A stretch of DNA of 64,000 bases from Otis tarda (lineage: Eukaryota; Chordata; Aves; Otidiformes; Otididae), in the NCBI GenBank assembly GCA_026413225.1, contig CM048552.1, positions 213,986,553-214,050,552 of the forward strand. Reading direction: 5' to 3'. Under the pieces are notes generated by a model. It made no database searches and was not told the origin of the DNA. It was given only the letters and a program-made list of their open reading frames with translations. Numbering within the stretch: the stretch's first letter is position 1; each line of letters opens with the position of its first letter. Of the stretch, positions 9,923 to 22,300 are shown one piece after another. The position numbers and the translations under genes were made by a program.

Positions 9923-12900
9923 AATAAGTATTTAGTTCAGCTTGAAATGTTCAGGACTTTAATTTCACCCAATTTTGTCTGCTGTTTGCATGTCTAGGAA
10001 TATGTATTTTTTTCCTCTACTTTGCAATAGTTCTCAGTCTATCTTCTGATATTTTATGGCCACAGGGTAAAAGAAAAAAAACCAACAGTGTAGAGACCAT
10101 AAAATTGCTGCTGCTGCTTGGTACCGAGTCTTGCGACTTGGGAATCCTCTCCTTGCCTTCAGGCACAAGCTTTCTCAGCTGCCGTTGCACCACACGCGAG
10201 ATGAAGCAGTTGAGAACCAACACATCAAGCCCAACAGCTGGACAACCCCTGTTGTGTCTAGACACACGACCCAGTGCTTGCACCCACACAGAGCTTCAGT
10301 GTGCGTTTGAGTCCTAAAAGCACGATTTAATCCTTATCGCTACAAACTGGTAAACATCTTGTTCCACATGAAGTGGGAATTTGAAGCCAGGCACTGGGTC
10401 TGAATGAACCTGCTGCTCCTACCGTTATTTGCGTTTAATGGGAAATAAATCTGGTCACATCAACCTTGCAATAAATCTGACACAGTTCCCCCCTCTCCTT
10501 CCTTCTTACAGGAATATTTAAAGCTGGAGAGACAGCCACTGAAACTGCTATTATCTCTGCCCACCAGTTCCCAGCTGGCTATTGTGATGCTTAATCTGAG
10601 TTAATCAGCGCTACCTCATCCTTTCAGATGGGACTTGCATCCCCGCGCACTGCTCTCCCGCCGCACGATGCTATCATCTCCTGCCAGCTGGACAGATAAA
10701 CGCAGAGACAGCTTCAGCATCTCCAGGGGCTGGAGCACAGCGATGCCCTGCCACATTTGTGCTGGGGAGGTGGGTTTTTTTTCAGCTCTGTGCATGAAAA
10801 CCAACAATTACAGTATGAGAAACTAAGCTGAATTCATTACAGACAACACGCATCAGGCCTGAGGTGGCTGGGCAAGAAGGAGCAGGCAAAACAGCCCAGG
10901 CCGGAGTGATGTCATGGGACAAGTGATACAGCTCTGGAGGCCAAGCCTGTGTATGGCAGGATGAAACTAGAGAAGGAAAGTTTGGGCTTCAGAGAGGTGA
11001 AAGGGCAGCATGGGGAGTGAGAGGATGAAATAGTTTCTATGACCAGCGATAGTGTCACAGGTAGATGGCAAGTCAACAGTGGTCTTAAAGGTGGGTCTGT
11101 GGAAGTCAGTGGTGGGCTTAGCCCAACCCCAGTCCATGGCAAAACAGTAGGGAGCTGTTGTCATCTCCCATGAGCAAGCCTTGAGTAAGCTGCCCATGAG
11201 AAGGTTTCTCCTGAAAGCAGCTATCTCAGCCTCGCATTATGTGGAGAGCATTGGGTGGTGAAAAATGGTCCCCAGGATGCCCACTCCCAGACACTGATGG
11301 CTCTCATCTGCTGCCAAAGCACAGACTGGTGACCTCTCCATGATGCATCAGTAGACCAGAGCTGAAGGCAGATGGTTTCATTCCATGCAACAGCAGGCTC
11401 CAACTTCCTTTGAGTGGAGTGCTATAATTACTCCTTCATTTGTCACAGTTCCCAAGAGCATGATAAGTCAGGTAGAACTAAAACATCTCTTTCAAAAATG
11501 CATCTAGTCTTGATGTAAAGGACTTGCAGGGTAGGAGAGAGGCTTTCTTCTGAAGGAAGCCTTTTCCATCTAAAGTTAGGCAGCTACTTCAAAGTAGTCA
11601 TCGAGACCTCTCTCCGGTCCACAGAGAGTGGGAGGCAGCTCCAATGGGCTACTCATCTTCTTCCAAGAGACACGTCTAAGGCAAGGGGCTTAACTCACTC
11701 TTTAGAAGGTCTCCTTTTCCCTCGTGGCGTTGGAGGAAGCTCCAGTTTCTACCCTCGAGGAATACACTGGACTTTCTGATGGGTGAAAGCTGAAGCTTAT
11801 GAACCTCAGCTCAGGTCTATAAATCCTCATTTAGATTTACATGACCTGGTCTTCCCATGATTGAGTTTTGCTTGCTGGGGAACTGAAAGACCCTGTAGTG
11901 TTTGTCAAAGTACCTGCATGACACTCAGGTCATCAAGACTTCCTCTCAAAAGTGTCTGTGCCTTCTTTCTGCTAAACATCACAGACTGAGCGCAACATCA
12001 TCCTTATCCCACTCCTGAGTAATTCTGATGGCTCTACTCTGCTCCTCAGGATTTTCACATGCTCTACCAAGTGGGTCTTCTCTCACGGTCCCTTCTACAC
12101 TGCAAGGACAGCAGTGACCCCATGCAGCCCTCTGTGTCATCTCTCTGCACACACATCCCAGATTCACATCTCCGCTAACAGTGTCGCACTGGAAACTATT
12201 TCAGCTGCTTCAGCTGCTTCTCCACTCTAGCCACCAAATCCCTCCCTGGACGCTGCTCCGCAGGACCTTCCTCTAGCTCTGGGTGGCATTTGTTTCTTGC
12301 CCAGTTGCGTCACATCTCATTTACTTCCATGAAAAAGACTTTTTTTACTAGGTAGCAAAGGCTATCAAGCAGTTCACCTTGCTTTACGCGACAGCCCTCT
12401 CGTCTAGGTTATTTATAATTCTTCTAGTTTGCGTGTCATGAACAAATGTTATCAGTCCCTGAAGATCTTGCTGTCTACAGCATCCACGTGATTTGTTCAC
12501 AAAAAGCTTTTTCCTCCATCTAGCTCCCATCCAAAATAAAAACATACCCAGAATAACACAACAGCTGAAATAAGCAGCAGGAAATCCAAAAGGACAGGGG
12601 TTGGGGGGGAGCGGTGGTTTGAGTACTACTCAAAAGTGATTGACAGTCACTGGTTTTGAGTGCAAAAGAAGTAATTTATTTTGCTTTTAAAAGATAAATA
12701 CATAAAGATGAAACTACTGCACGTGCTTTGCAGGTGATCACTACTTTCTTCTACATCTTTTGCTATAGAGAGCTCCCACAGCAGATCTGTGCGTTCGTGT
12801 AAACAAAGCAAGGAAGTGCTTTACACGTGGTCTGGGAAAAGTCTTCTCAGAAACTGAAGCAGGTTGTGGTGGCAGACAGTTTGTGTTCTTCTGCCGCACC

Positions 12901-15234
12901 AAGGAAGAGCAAGAATCAGCCAAGACAAATAATTTTTCGTTTCCTCTGGAAATACTCTTTCTATCATGCCAAAATACGAGTAAAAGTTTCCTCATCCTTC
13001 AGCTGAGTTTGAATGGTCCAAGCACCTTCTCTACACTGACTTGGCTGTCGCCCCATATGGTAGTTAAAGATAATCATTCCCTGCAGACAAAAAGCAATAC
13101 CTTGAGCTTCCTACTTGCTTAAACTGAGAATTCAGGTATCCCAGACAAAGGCTGGGACACCTCAAAGGTGGTGCTCCCAAAGCTCCTCCGATGCTCCATT
13201 AACAATATACTTTTGGAATGCCATGGAGAAATATGCACAGATTAAATTCCTACAGCAAAAGCACTTAGGAGTCAAGGCGAATATTTATTTCTAAATAAAA
13301 CCAAGTTAAATTCCTTCCCTAACCCTCCCTTGCGTGCCCACAACCCACAGCCCTTACAAAATACAAACACATTTCAGTGGTACAACGAATATCAGGGCCA
13401 AGAATGAGGCAAAGGCTTTAGTATCTATGCCACAACTTCCACCACCACGTTACACCTATTGCAACGCACCACACGTGTCAAAAGCACATGATGAGAATAT
13501 CTTCTACCCTTTCGAGTGCGCTTACCTCTACAGGAATAAGGTGTGAAGTACAGCAAGAAACTCCCAGGAGGCACTAGGAAAATCAGGAAAGGAGTTGTAA
13601 GCACAACTGGAAAACTCTTCCTTGTTCCTATCAAGGCTATTGCTATGTCCAAATATATTACTGTGCTCTTTCCGAGAGCGAGAGCACAAAGATCTGCCAG
13701 CAGCCAAGCAAGATTCAGTCTGTGTTCACAGCCCTATTCTATACAGCTTAGGCAAGGTAGAAGTCTGGCATGAGGACCATCCCTTTTGTAAGGCCTGGTT
13801 CCTTGTGATGTCCACCATCCTCAGCTGAGCAGATTTTGCCTTGCAAGCTGTGAGCGCGCTCATTCTCTTGAAACACCAGCAGTGTTTTCCAAAGGGCAGA
13901 CAAAGAGCAGGGAGGTGCTAATGGGACAGTCTGTGGAGAATGAAGAACCTCCCTGGCCGTACGAATCATGGGGCAAGGTGGAGACACTGAGTCCCAAGCC
14001 GCACACTTTGGAGGGGTGCCTGTACCAAAGCAGTGAATTGCTTAAGGCACAGGGGAACAGTAAGAGAGGCAAAACTGGGGAGGAGAAATGGACTGTGATT
14101 TGTGGTCCTTGGGAAATCAGGATGCAGGAGGATAAAGGTCTCTCTGGCCCTGAAGGCGATTACCGCATGGGTTGATGTGCTCGTGCTTTCTTCTGCGCCA
14201 GTTTAACTAACTGAAGGAAAGGAGCCAGTTTCTCCTGAAGTCTCCATTCCCACTGAAGACCCAACTGTGGATGCAATTTGATTGCAAATAAAGTTGTGTT
14301 TTACCAGCATGAATTTCCTGGAATGTCTCATGGAACTAACCTATACCAGCATTGAATCTCCTTTCTATTGCTTAAAAGACACATTGTGCTGCTCATGATC
14401 TGGTAAAAGGGCTAACCCACATGCCTTAAGGAGAACCTGAGGCTGAGAACATCCAAATAATGCACCCTGAGGAACAACATGGCTATGACAGCCCTGAGAC
14501 TTTCCAGATGTGACTATGAGGAGCATAAGGAACACATGCATGCAACAAAACACCTTGCTCGTCGCTTGGGCAATGGAAGAGCACACATTTCCTAAAGAGA
14601 AGAGGAGATCGGTGTGCCAAGGTTACAGCCAATTTTGGTTCTTCAGCAGGGATTTCTTTTTTGCTGTGTTTTACAGGTAAGCCTGATATCATCATGAAGA
14701 AGAGGCGAACTTCTCAGAGTTGATACAAAACAGAAGTATAACAAGGACCACATGAAAAAAAAAAAGAGCTATACGGAGGAAGTCAGCAGAACCAGGAGGT
14801 TTAAGACAATTAAAAGGCCCTAGAAAGGAAAATGTTTGGGCCAGTGGACATAGTTGTTTCCTCTACTTCAGGAAGAAGTCGTCATTGGGGTGAGGAAAGG
14901 AAGGTGCAGAGAAAACAGCAGCCAGCCAGCAGCCTGCTGTAGAGGAGTGCACCCAATGTACAAGTGATGGGAGGTTTTAAGAGACTCCACTCTACATTTG
15001 GCAGCAACTAAGTCCCTAATTGAACACCATGAACATTTACATGGACCCATCAGAAATTACCAGTCGTGGACTAAAGACAATGACACCAAAGCTACGGCTG
15101 TTCTACCAAGTCAAGTGTGCTCAGGATCATTTCTAGACCTGAGATCAACTGGCTGAGAGCAATGCAGTCTGTGTAATCCAATGCTTGCCCTCCAAATAAG
15201 CTGCACACTCAGGCTCCCAGGGACTCCGTATCAA
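9923..15234. other. Intergenic sequence downstream of KLHL35
   Basis: No exon was found on either strand. The part from about 10380 to 10640 is repeat-free, with homeobox and GATA-like words (TTAATCTGAGTTAATCAGC near 10590), and might be regulatory. About 11440-12310 may be a very old degraded LINE, but I could not confirm this. The rest is unique AT-rich sequence. Confidence 0.5.
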
Positions 15235-16122
15235 ATCTGTTAAATATTGAGTTTATTTAATACTTGCTAGCATACTCCGGAATCACATCAAGCCAGATGT
15301 GATTCTGTAGCTACCGAGCTTCAGGTCTTCACGCTTAATTCCTACACTTTAATATTCCCCTACCTCTGGTCTCTGAAGAAGGAACTCTTGGCTACACAGT
15401 TCACTAATGACAAAGACACAGAGAGACAACAGTCCAACCATAAAACATGTATGGAAAGAGACAACACTCTGTGCTTTAGGGAAATAGACCCTCATACAGC
15501 ACGTGCAGAATGCTTGGACTATTTAACAAGACTTCTGGGGATTTAGTGGAGAAATTTTCATGGGATATCATCTTTGAAGTCTCAACCTTAGGTCTCCACT
15601 CTAATGGGACTAGCTGTTCGTGGACATTAACGGCCATTTACGTCACCACTGTGGTTTGACACAGAGTTCTACAGAGCTAAATGCACAAATATCTGATAGT
15701 TTTAGCTAAATAATTGGATCCTGTAACTGTAGTTGTTACTGCAACAATCTTGGGTATCAGAAAACAGTAAATACATGTCCTTGCCAACGTAACAGAAAAC
15801 TGTAACCTACAGCCAAGAAAACTTAAGTGAAGGTCATATTCAGTAGTTCCATGGGCTGCAAGAATACTTGAATCCTACTGTGGCAAGGTCCGTGGTGCAG
15901 CTTGGCACAGCCCAGCGCTCTTTCATCCTCCCCTCTAGATCAGAATTGGCATCCTCAGGCCAGGAAAAACAAAACAGAGGCTGCTCAGGGGAGCACGTCA
16001 TCTTCAGTGGCTTGTATCGCCGTTCCCCGCACACAGGCGAGATGTCTGTCCTCACGTTGGGTGGCCACTGTCTCAAGGAAGGGGGCTCTGGGTGGGAGGT
16101 GGATGCAGCTGGAGCCCCACGG
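15235..16122 (-). other. KLHL35: Probable KLHL35 3' UTR
   Basis: Sequence after the KLHL35 stop codon on the minus strand. The first AATAAA hexamer downstream of the stop lies at 15257-15252 on the minus strand. A nearer ATTAAA lies at 15353-15348. Either would give a 3' UTR of about 0.8-0.9 kb. The end is inferred from the hexamer alone. Confidence 0.4.
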
Positions 16123-16311
16123 TCATCGGTTCATGCGCTGCAGGATGGTCACGCAGCCGTGATAACTGGTACAGCGCTGCAACGGCGGCTGCTGCTCCAC
16201 GATTCCCGTTACCGGGTCGAAAGTGAACGCTTTGTCCGTGCCTTCGCCGTTCTCGTCTCGGCCACCCAGGATGTAAATCTTCCCTCCACACACCGTCAGG
16301 CCACAACTCTC
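16123..16311 (-). CDS. KLHL35: KLHL35 coding exon 6 (Kelch blade 6 and stop)
   Basis: The acceptor GCTTTCCAG is followed by ESCGLTVCGGKIYILGGRDE and ends in QRMNR then TGA at 16125-16123. It has 62 codons plus stop. Confidence 0.95.
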   Translation of the reverse strand, partial: ESCGLTVCGGKIYILGGRDENGEGTDKAFTFDPVTGIVEQQPPLQRCTSYHGCVTILQRMNR

Positions 16312-19300
16312 CTGGAAAGCAGAAGGAAAGCCCAAGAGCTGAGGAGCAAGCCTCCAGCTTTAGGCAACGGGGTTGAGTCATTGCAGTGGGCTCAACTCTC
16401 ACGGATATCTCAGGATATCTCACAGATATCTCAGGATATCTCACAGATATCTCAACTCTCATGGATTATCTCAGGATAAATGATGTCTGGCTCTTGGAGT
16501 GCTGCAATCTTACTGTTTCAGTAAGAGTTTAGGCACTTGAGATGCCTCAAGCCAGTGATAGAACCGTTGATGTTTCTGGCAGTCCCCCTGGTATAGCACG
16601 GACTCACAAGCACACCAAGAGCTCTGGACCACCAAGAGCCCAGAGCACCAGTCAGCACGTCCCTGTGAAAGCCACTTACAAGGGTGCACTGGCATGGGCA
16701 CTTAAATTCAGATGTCACAGGCTGTGTCATCATTGCTCTTCACTGTGCCATAGCTCACTTTGCAGCGTGGCTTTGGAGTGTGAAACCATGATGACACAAA
16801 ACTGAGATACACAACCACCACCAGTCTGTGTTCAATCCATGGACCAGACTAAAGCCAGTGTAACCCTCACCCTGAAACACACAGTGTGGAGAACAGGTCC
16901 TCAGCACCAATGGTTTCACCCTATGGATCCACCCCTCTGGCATTAATAGCTAGTGTAGATCCAGTCTCAGCAATAAAACTTGGGTTTGCTGTGGGAGAGA
17001 GATCCTCCAAGAAGTACGGACACTGATGGCAAGCACATATCATTAGAATCATAGAATCGTTAGGGTTGGAAAGGACCTTCAAAGCCCACCCAGTCCAACC
17101 CCCCTGCAAGGAGCAGGGACATCTCCAACCACATCAGGTTGCTCAGAGCCCTGGCCAACCTGGCCTGGAATGTTTCCAGGGATGGGGCATCTGCCGCCTC
17201 TCTGGGCAACCTGGGACACTGTCCCACCACCCTCATATGCTTGAGTTGCTCTACAGAGGTCACGTTCACTTGCTCAGAGCCAAACCCATAGTGTATTTTC
17301 CTTGCCTTCAATCCCAGCAAAGCACAGATGGCTCCTATTCTAGAGAGAGGGAAGGCTCAGAACTTCTTTCCTAAACCTCTTCCTTACCAGAGGCCCCGGG
17401 AGGGTGGCCACTTCTCTCCAGCGGTCTTTCCTTGGATCATAGCTGAAGATTTTACTGAGGAGTCCACCTACAACATAAATGATGTTGTCCAAGCAGACGG
17501 CGCTGATGCATCTCTGGTAAAAAGGGGTGGGAGACAAGAGTGTCCACTTGTCATCCTCTGGATCGTAACACTGGACCTGGAAGGAGAAACGCAGCTGTGG
17601 GAACATGAATTTACCTCATCTCCTTGCTTGGATGAAGCTGCTGTTCACTAGAAATAAAAGCGCATGGGGACGGAAATGTGGGGTAGGAGCTTCAACACCC
17701 AGAGACCAGCACAGTGAGCAAAGGGATGAGGGGCTCTAGCATTCCCTCTTGCATTCAAGTCTCCCAGACAAACTACAAGCCCTCAGAGTGGCTGTCCTTG
17801 ACCCAGACAGTGCATGGTTAAGTGTTCAGAGATGGAGCTGAGAAGCACTTACGGCTCTTCCTGCAGCTCAGGAGACCAGAAGCATCGTGTCTGGCTTGCA
17901 GAGGTCTCCTCCAGGCAGTTACTACTGCTGCTACTTATCTGCAGTGAATGCCCACCATGTTGGAGGTTTGTTCCTGTGGTGCCTCAGGGCTGAGCAAGCT
18001 TCAGAGCAGAACAGGCTCTACTGAAACCATGCCTAATATACTGTCACCTCCTGACGCCTTTGCTCTCTAAGTCTCATTGGCTTCCATTTAAATGTATTGA
18101 TATGGGGGAGAGGACCGCATAGAAGTAAGGACAATAAGTTAATCACAACTATGTACGTAAGCGCTTAAGGAATATGGTTACCAAAACATAGTCACGTAAC
18201 CTTATAGTTTAAAGAAACAATAAATGGAGAAGGAAGTCTGTTTCCCTTGTGAGGAATGAGAGACAGTCTCGCACAATCTCGAGAGAATGACTAAGAGGAA
18301 CAAGAAGTTTAAAAACAGGAAGACATTCGTCACATAAATCTCCTTGCTCAAGGAAAACAGATGGTTAACAAGGACATGAATCAGCTCAGACTGATAAGGA
18401 TACCGCCAGCTTGCGGGATCATCAAATTCCAGGCAAGGGTAAAAAGTACACCATGAAGAAGACCTACGGCCTTCCTCCCAAAAGACCACCGAAGACCCCT
18501 GCCCACTATTTTCGGGAGGACTTGCGCAAGCACGAGGGACTGATAAGCTAATTAACATATGAAGCGAGGGTAGGCGGGTTTAGATAATGAATATGTATAG
18601 GCGTATTGTGAAACTTTATGAATATGTAATACTTGGTTGTATAAATTTAAAGTGAGTTGCCACGTAAGGCGCGCACGGTTTTGGTGGGACTACCCCCCCG
18701 TGCTGCCCGGCGCCGAATAAACATACCTACTTTACAATCTTACAGATTGTGGAGTCCGTTTTCCGCACGTCAGTATGACTTCTCATGTTATTGTAAGGAA
18801 GCCTTCATTAGTCTTTTCTTAAAAAGGCACCCTTGTAGCTTAAGGACAACCCCATTTTCCTCCACATTCCCTGGCATACCTTCTTTTTTAAGTCTCTGTC
18901 TGTTCTTGATGCCCCAACGATACCTTGTCGGTGTTAGCGGTGTCATCCACAGCACCGCCCAGCACGTAGAGCTTGTTCAGGCAGGAGACCACAGCCGCCG
19001 AGCTGACGGCTTGAGGCAGCGGGGCCAAGGTTGACCAGCTGTTGGAGAAGGTGTCATAACACTCCACGCTGGAGAGGCGGTAAAAACCATCAAAGCCTCC
19101 CACAGCATAGATCTGCCACAAAAGGAGCAAAACAAGCCGATTAGAAACTGCTGGATGCACCCAATGGGCTATGTTATCTTGGCATACATGAGGGAAGACT
19201 AGGACTTGGCCAGAAAGACAGGCACCAAGCCATAATAAAACCTTGGGGTTGGACTAGATGGCCTTTAAATGTCCCTTCCAACCCAATTCATTCTATGAAA

Positions 19301-22300
19301 CACCCCAAACTGTATAGCTTTCACCCAAAGACTTAACACGGCTCTCTGCAGAAATCTTGCACCATCCTGTGCAAGACCTTATTGCTACAACTTCATTTGT
19401 TGTGATAACACACACCCAACTGAAACAACAACGTCTTGGTTACATCTTAGTTGTTCTCCCATCGAAACCACCTCTAAATGACCCAGGAGACAGACACTGA
19501 CGGTTTCTCATCATACTAGGCAGCAGAAGTGGGGAACAACGCTCCACGTGGCTTCTTCCAAAATTCAGGCCATTGCTTACCTTGCCCTGAAGTGTTGTCA
19601 TTTTGTGCCTCCATCGGCCTTTCTGCAGACAAGCAACCTTGATCCAGACGTTCAGCTGGGAGCTCAGCACCCAAACATCGTTGCTGCTGATGTGTCCTCC
19701 TGAAAAACAGAGGGATGGGGGACTGGTGTGATACCAAGGACAACCCCGTTACCTCCGTACACCACGATGTTGCATAGTTCCTCCATGCAATGGAACAACT
19801 TAGGCCAGAATATGGTTATTGGGTTATGGTTTTGCAAACTCAGCTTCCTGAGGGAGACACTGCCTGGACTTCGAGGCATTTGTTACACTGCTCCATCCTT
19901 TACACAGAGCTCATCTGATAGACATTATATTTTAAAGTGAGGGACAGGCAGGAGACATCATTTTAGGAAACCCTGTCTGACAGCACACACCAAAACCAGC
20001 TCCTTCCCCAGCTGAACGCTTCTGACAGATGCCCAGTAGGAGGGAAAGGTTTTTTAATACTGCCATCCTCCCACCTCAGAGGTGAAATTGTTCCTTGGGA
20101 CAGCAAAATCCGAGGCACCTAAGGATAAACTTCACCAAGAAGCGACTTTGCTCCAAAGCTGGGCTGCGTGTGGATGAGTCCTAGTGAATACACGTCAGAA
20201 GCAGCTGCCCAAGTGAAGGTTGTGCTGTTTTTTGCAACCCGGAAGGGACCATCTGGCCCAGGGCATCTCACCTGATATGTACACATCGTTCTTCAACGTG
20301 CAGGCAGCAAACTCTGACTTGGTGTAGCCAGGCATGCTGGGGAGGGCTGTCCACTGCCTGCTCTTCGGGTGGTAGAGGTCCGTGAAGGGCAGCTTCAGAA
20401 GGCCTTTCTTATCACAGCCCCCGATGACGACAATGACTTCCGACAGCTCCATGAACCTAGGCCATGAAAGGCGTGGGTGAGTCCCCGGGCCAGGCTGCTC
20501 CTCCCATCCTATCTAGGACACCGGGGGCACAGCCCGATGGGTACAGCAGGGTCATCTCCTACATCAGCTAACAATTTTTCTGGGGGGAATCGTTTCACCC
20601 CCGCACCTTCCCTTTAGTCTGCACGTTCAAATCAACGGCACCTCCCTGATTGGGTGGGACAGTGTCCAAATTGCATAGGGAAAGAAAACAGCAATGACTT
20701 TTACAAGTCCTTCGTGAGATCGCCTCCTGCCACTCACCCTCCCCTTTCCAGCACAATCAAGCTTAATCCTCACGGCACAGCCACGAGCGCGGAAAGCTGT
20801 TCCTGGCAGGACGCCTGCAGCAAGCTCTCTGCCTGGAGAGAGGAGTGTTTCCAGGAAATCTCTCTCTCTCTCCAGCCCTAATAGCAGCGAGCAGACGGGA
20901 CAGACGGCAGGGAAAGGAAAATCCTGCCAGCTAGGAGGTGGCAAGAGAGGAACGGCTCTGCGGGAGGGGACGGGAAGGGAGAAGAAGGGGGAGGGTGAAA
21001 GAGGATTTGAAAGGCTTGGTCCAATCCCCAGCTCTGCCATGGTTTGTGCAGGCTGAGAGAATTCACTTAAGACCAAAGCTGTAAAAGGAAGGAGGTAAAA
21101 ATGTGGGTGCTGGGAGGTGGGATTTACCCCCAATGAATTTTCATAGAATCATAGAATGGTTTGGGTAGAAAGGGACCTTCAAAGCCCACCCAGTCCAACC
21201 CCCCTGCAAGGAACAGGGACATCTCCAACCACATCAGGTTGCTCAGAGCCCCGGCCAACCTGGCCTGGAATGTTTCCAGGGATGGGGCATCCACCGCCTC
21301 TCTGGGCAACCTGGGACAGTGCTCCACCACCCTCACTGTAAAAATTTTTTTTCCTAATGTCTAATCTAAATCTACCTCCCTCTAATTTTAGCTGTTTGCA
21401 TCCTTGAGGAGCTCACCATGGACCCTGTTGCTGAGCAGTTCTGTATATCACAGCTGTTGAGGTATTCATATGTCATCTCTTCCACCTGAGAGAACGATGC
21501 CCTAAATGCCAGGCTGGGACCTCTCAGGTGCACTGGGGCAACCTCCATCCTGCCTAGGACACTCCACTGAGCAGGAAAAAAAAAGGCACTCTTTGGGCTG
21601 AAGAGCAGGGGAGCACAAGAACCTGTCCCTGCAGCCCCATGGTCATGGGTGGGTGTCCTCTGGAAAAGGAGGGGGAGCTTTGCAAACCAACTTGGTTTGA
21701 TATGGCGACCCACCCCAGAGCAGAGGTGTCCGTCAGCACTCTTACCTAGCACGCCTAAGGGACCTGTGGCACCATGAAGAAATAGCAGAGACTTAAAACA
21801 TGGCTGGTCAAACCCAAACTTCACAGTCACAAAAAGGTGCAGATTTCTACACATACCCAACCCTAGAAATCACTTTTTCTTTGTCTTCTCTACTTTACAC
21901 CGGCAGCTGCCTGGGCCACCATCCCTTTATTTTCTTGCTGTCCATCAATAGGTCAATGGAAAGATAAAAAAATAATATATTTGAGTATGCCCAGGTAGGC
22001 ACCTGGACAGTAACTGCTTTTTTTTTTTCCTGGACATTAATTCCTGACCCTGCAGCAACACCTTTGACGAGGCACCATGCTGGTGGCCATGAAGACTGAG
22101 ACTGGTCCAGGCCTTCCTGCTAACAGGAGGAGAAAGTGCGAGGGAGACAAAAAAAGGTGAAATGAAAGCAGATCACTGGCAGAGCTGGGAATGGAAAACA
22201 GGTCTCAACCCAGTGCTCTATCCATTGGTGAAAGGAGGGAGAAATAAAGAGCTTCAAACACCCCTTCCTGCCCGTAGTCTGGACACTTATGGAGAGCAGC

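Noticed and set aside
11440..12310. Possible very old CR1-like LINE
   Set aside because: Only loose resemblance to old CR1 3' UTR wording, with no diagnostic motif. Not listed as an element.
15868..16479. 203-codon plus-strand open frame over the end of KLHL35
   Set aside because: It is the antisense shadow of KLHL35 exon 6 plus the 21-bp tandem repeat, with no splice or promoter context.
21372..21860. 162-codon minus-strand frame in KLHL35 intron 1
   Set aside because: It partly overlaps a CR1 end, does not resemble KLHL35, and the exon 1-2 junction is already in phase without it.
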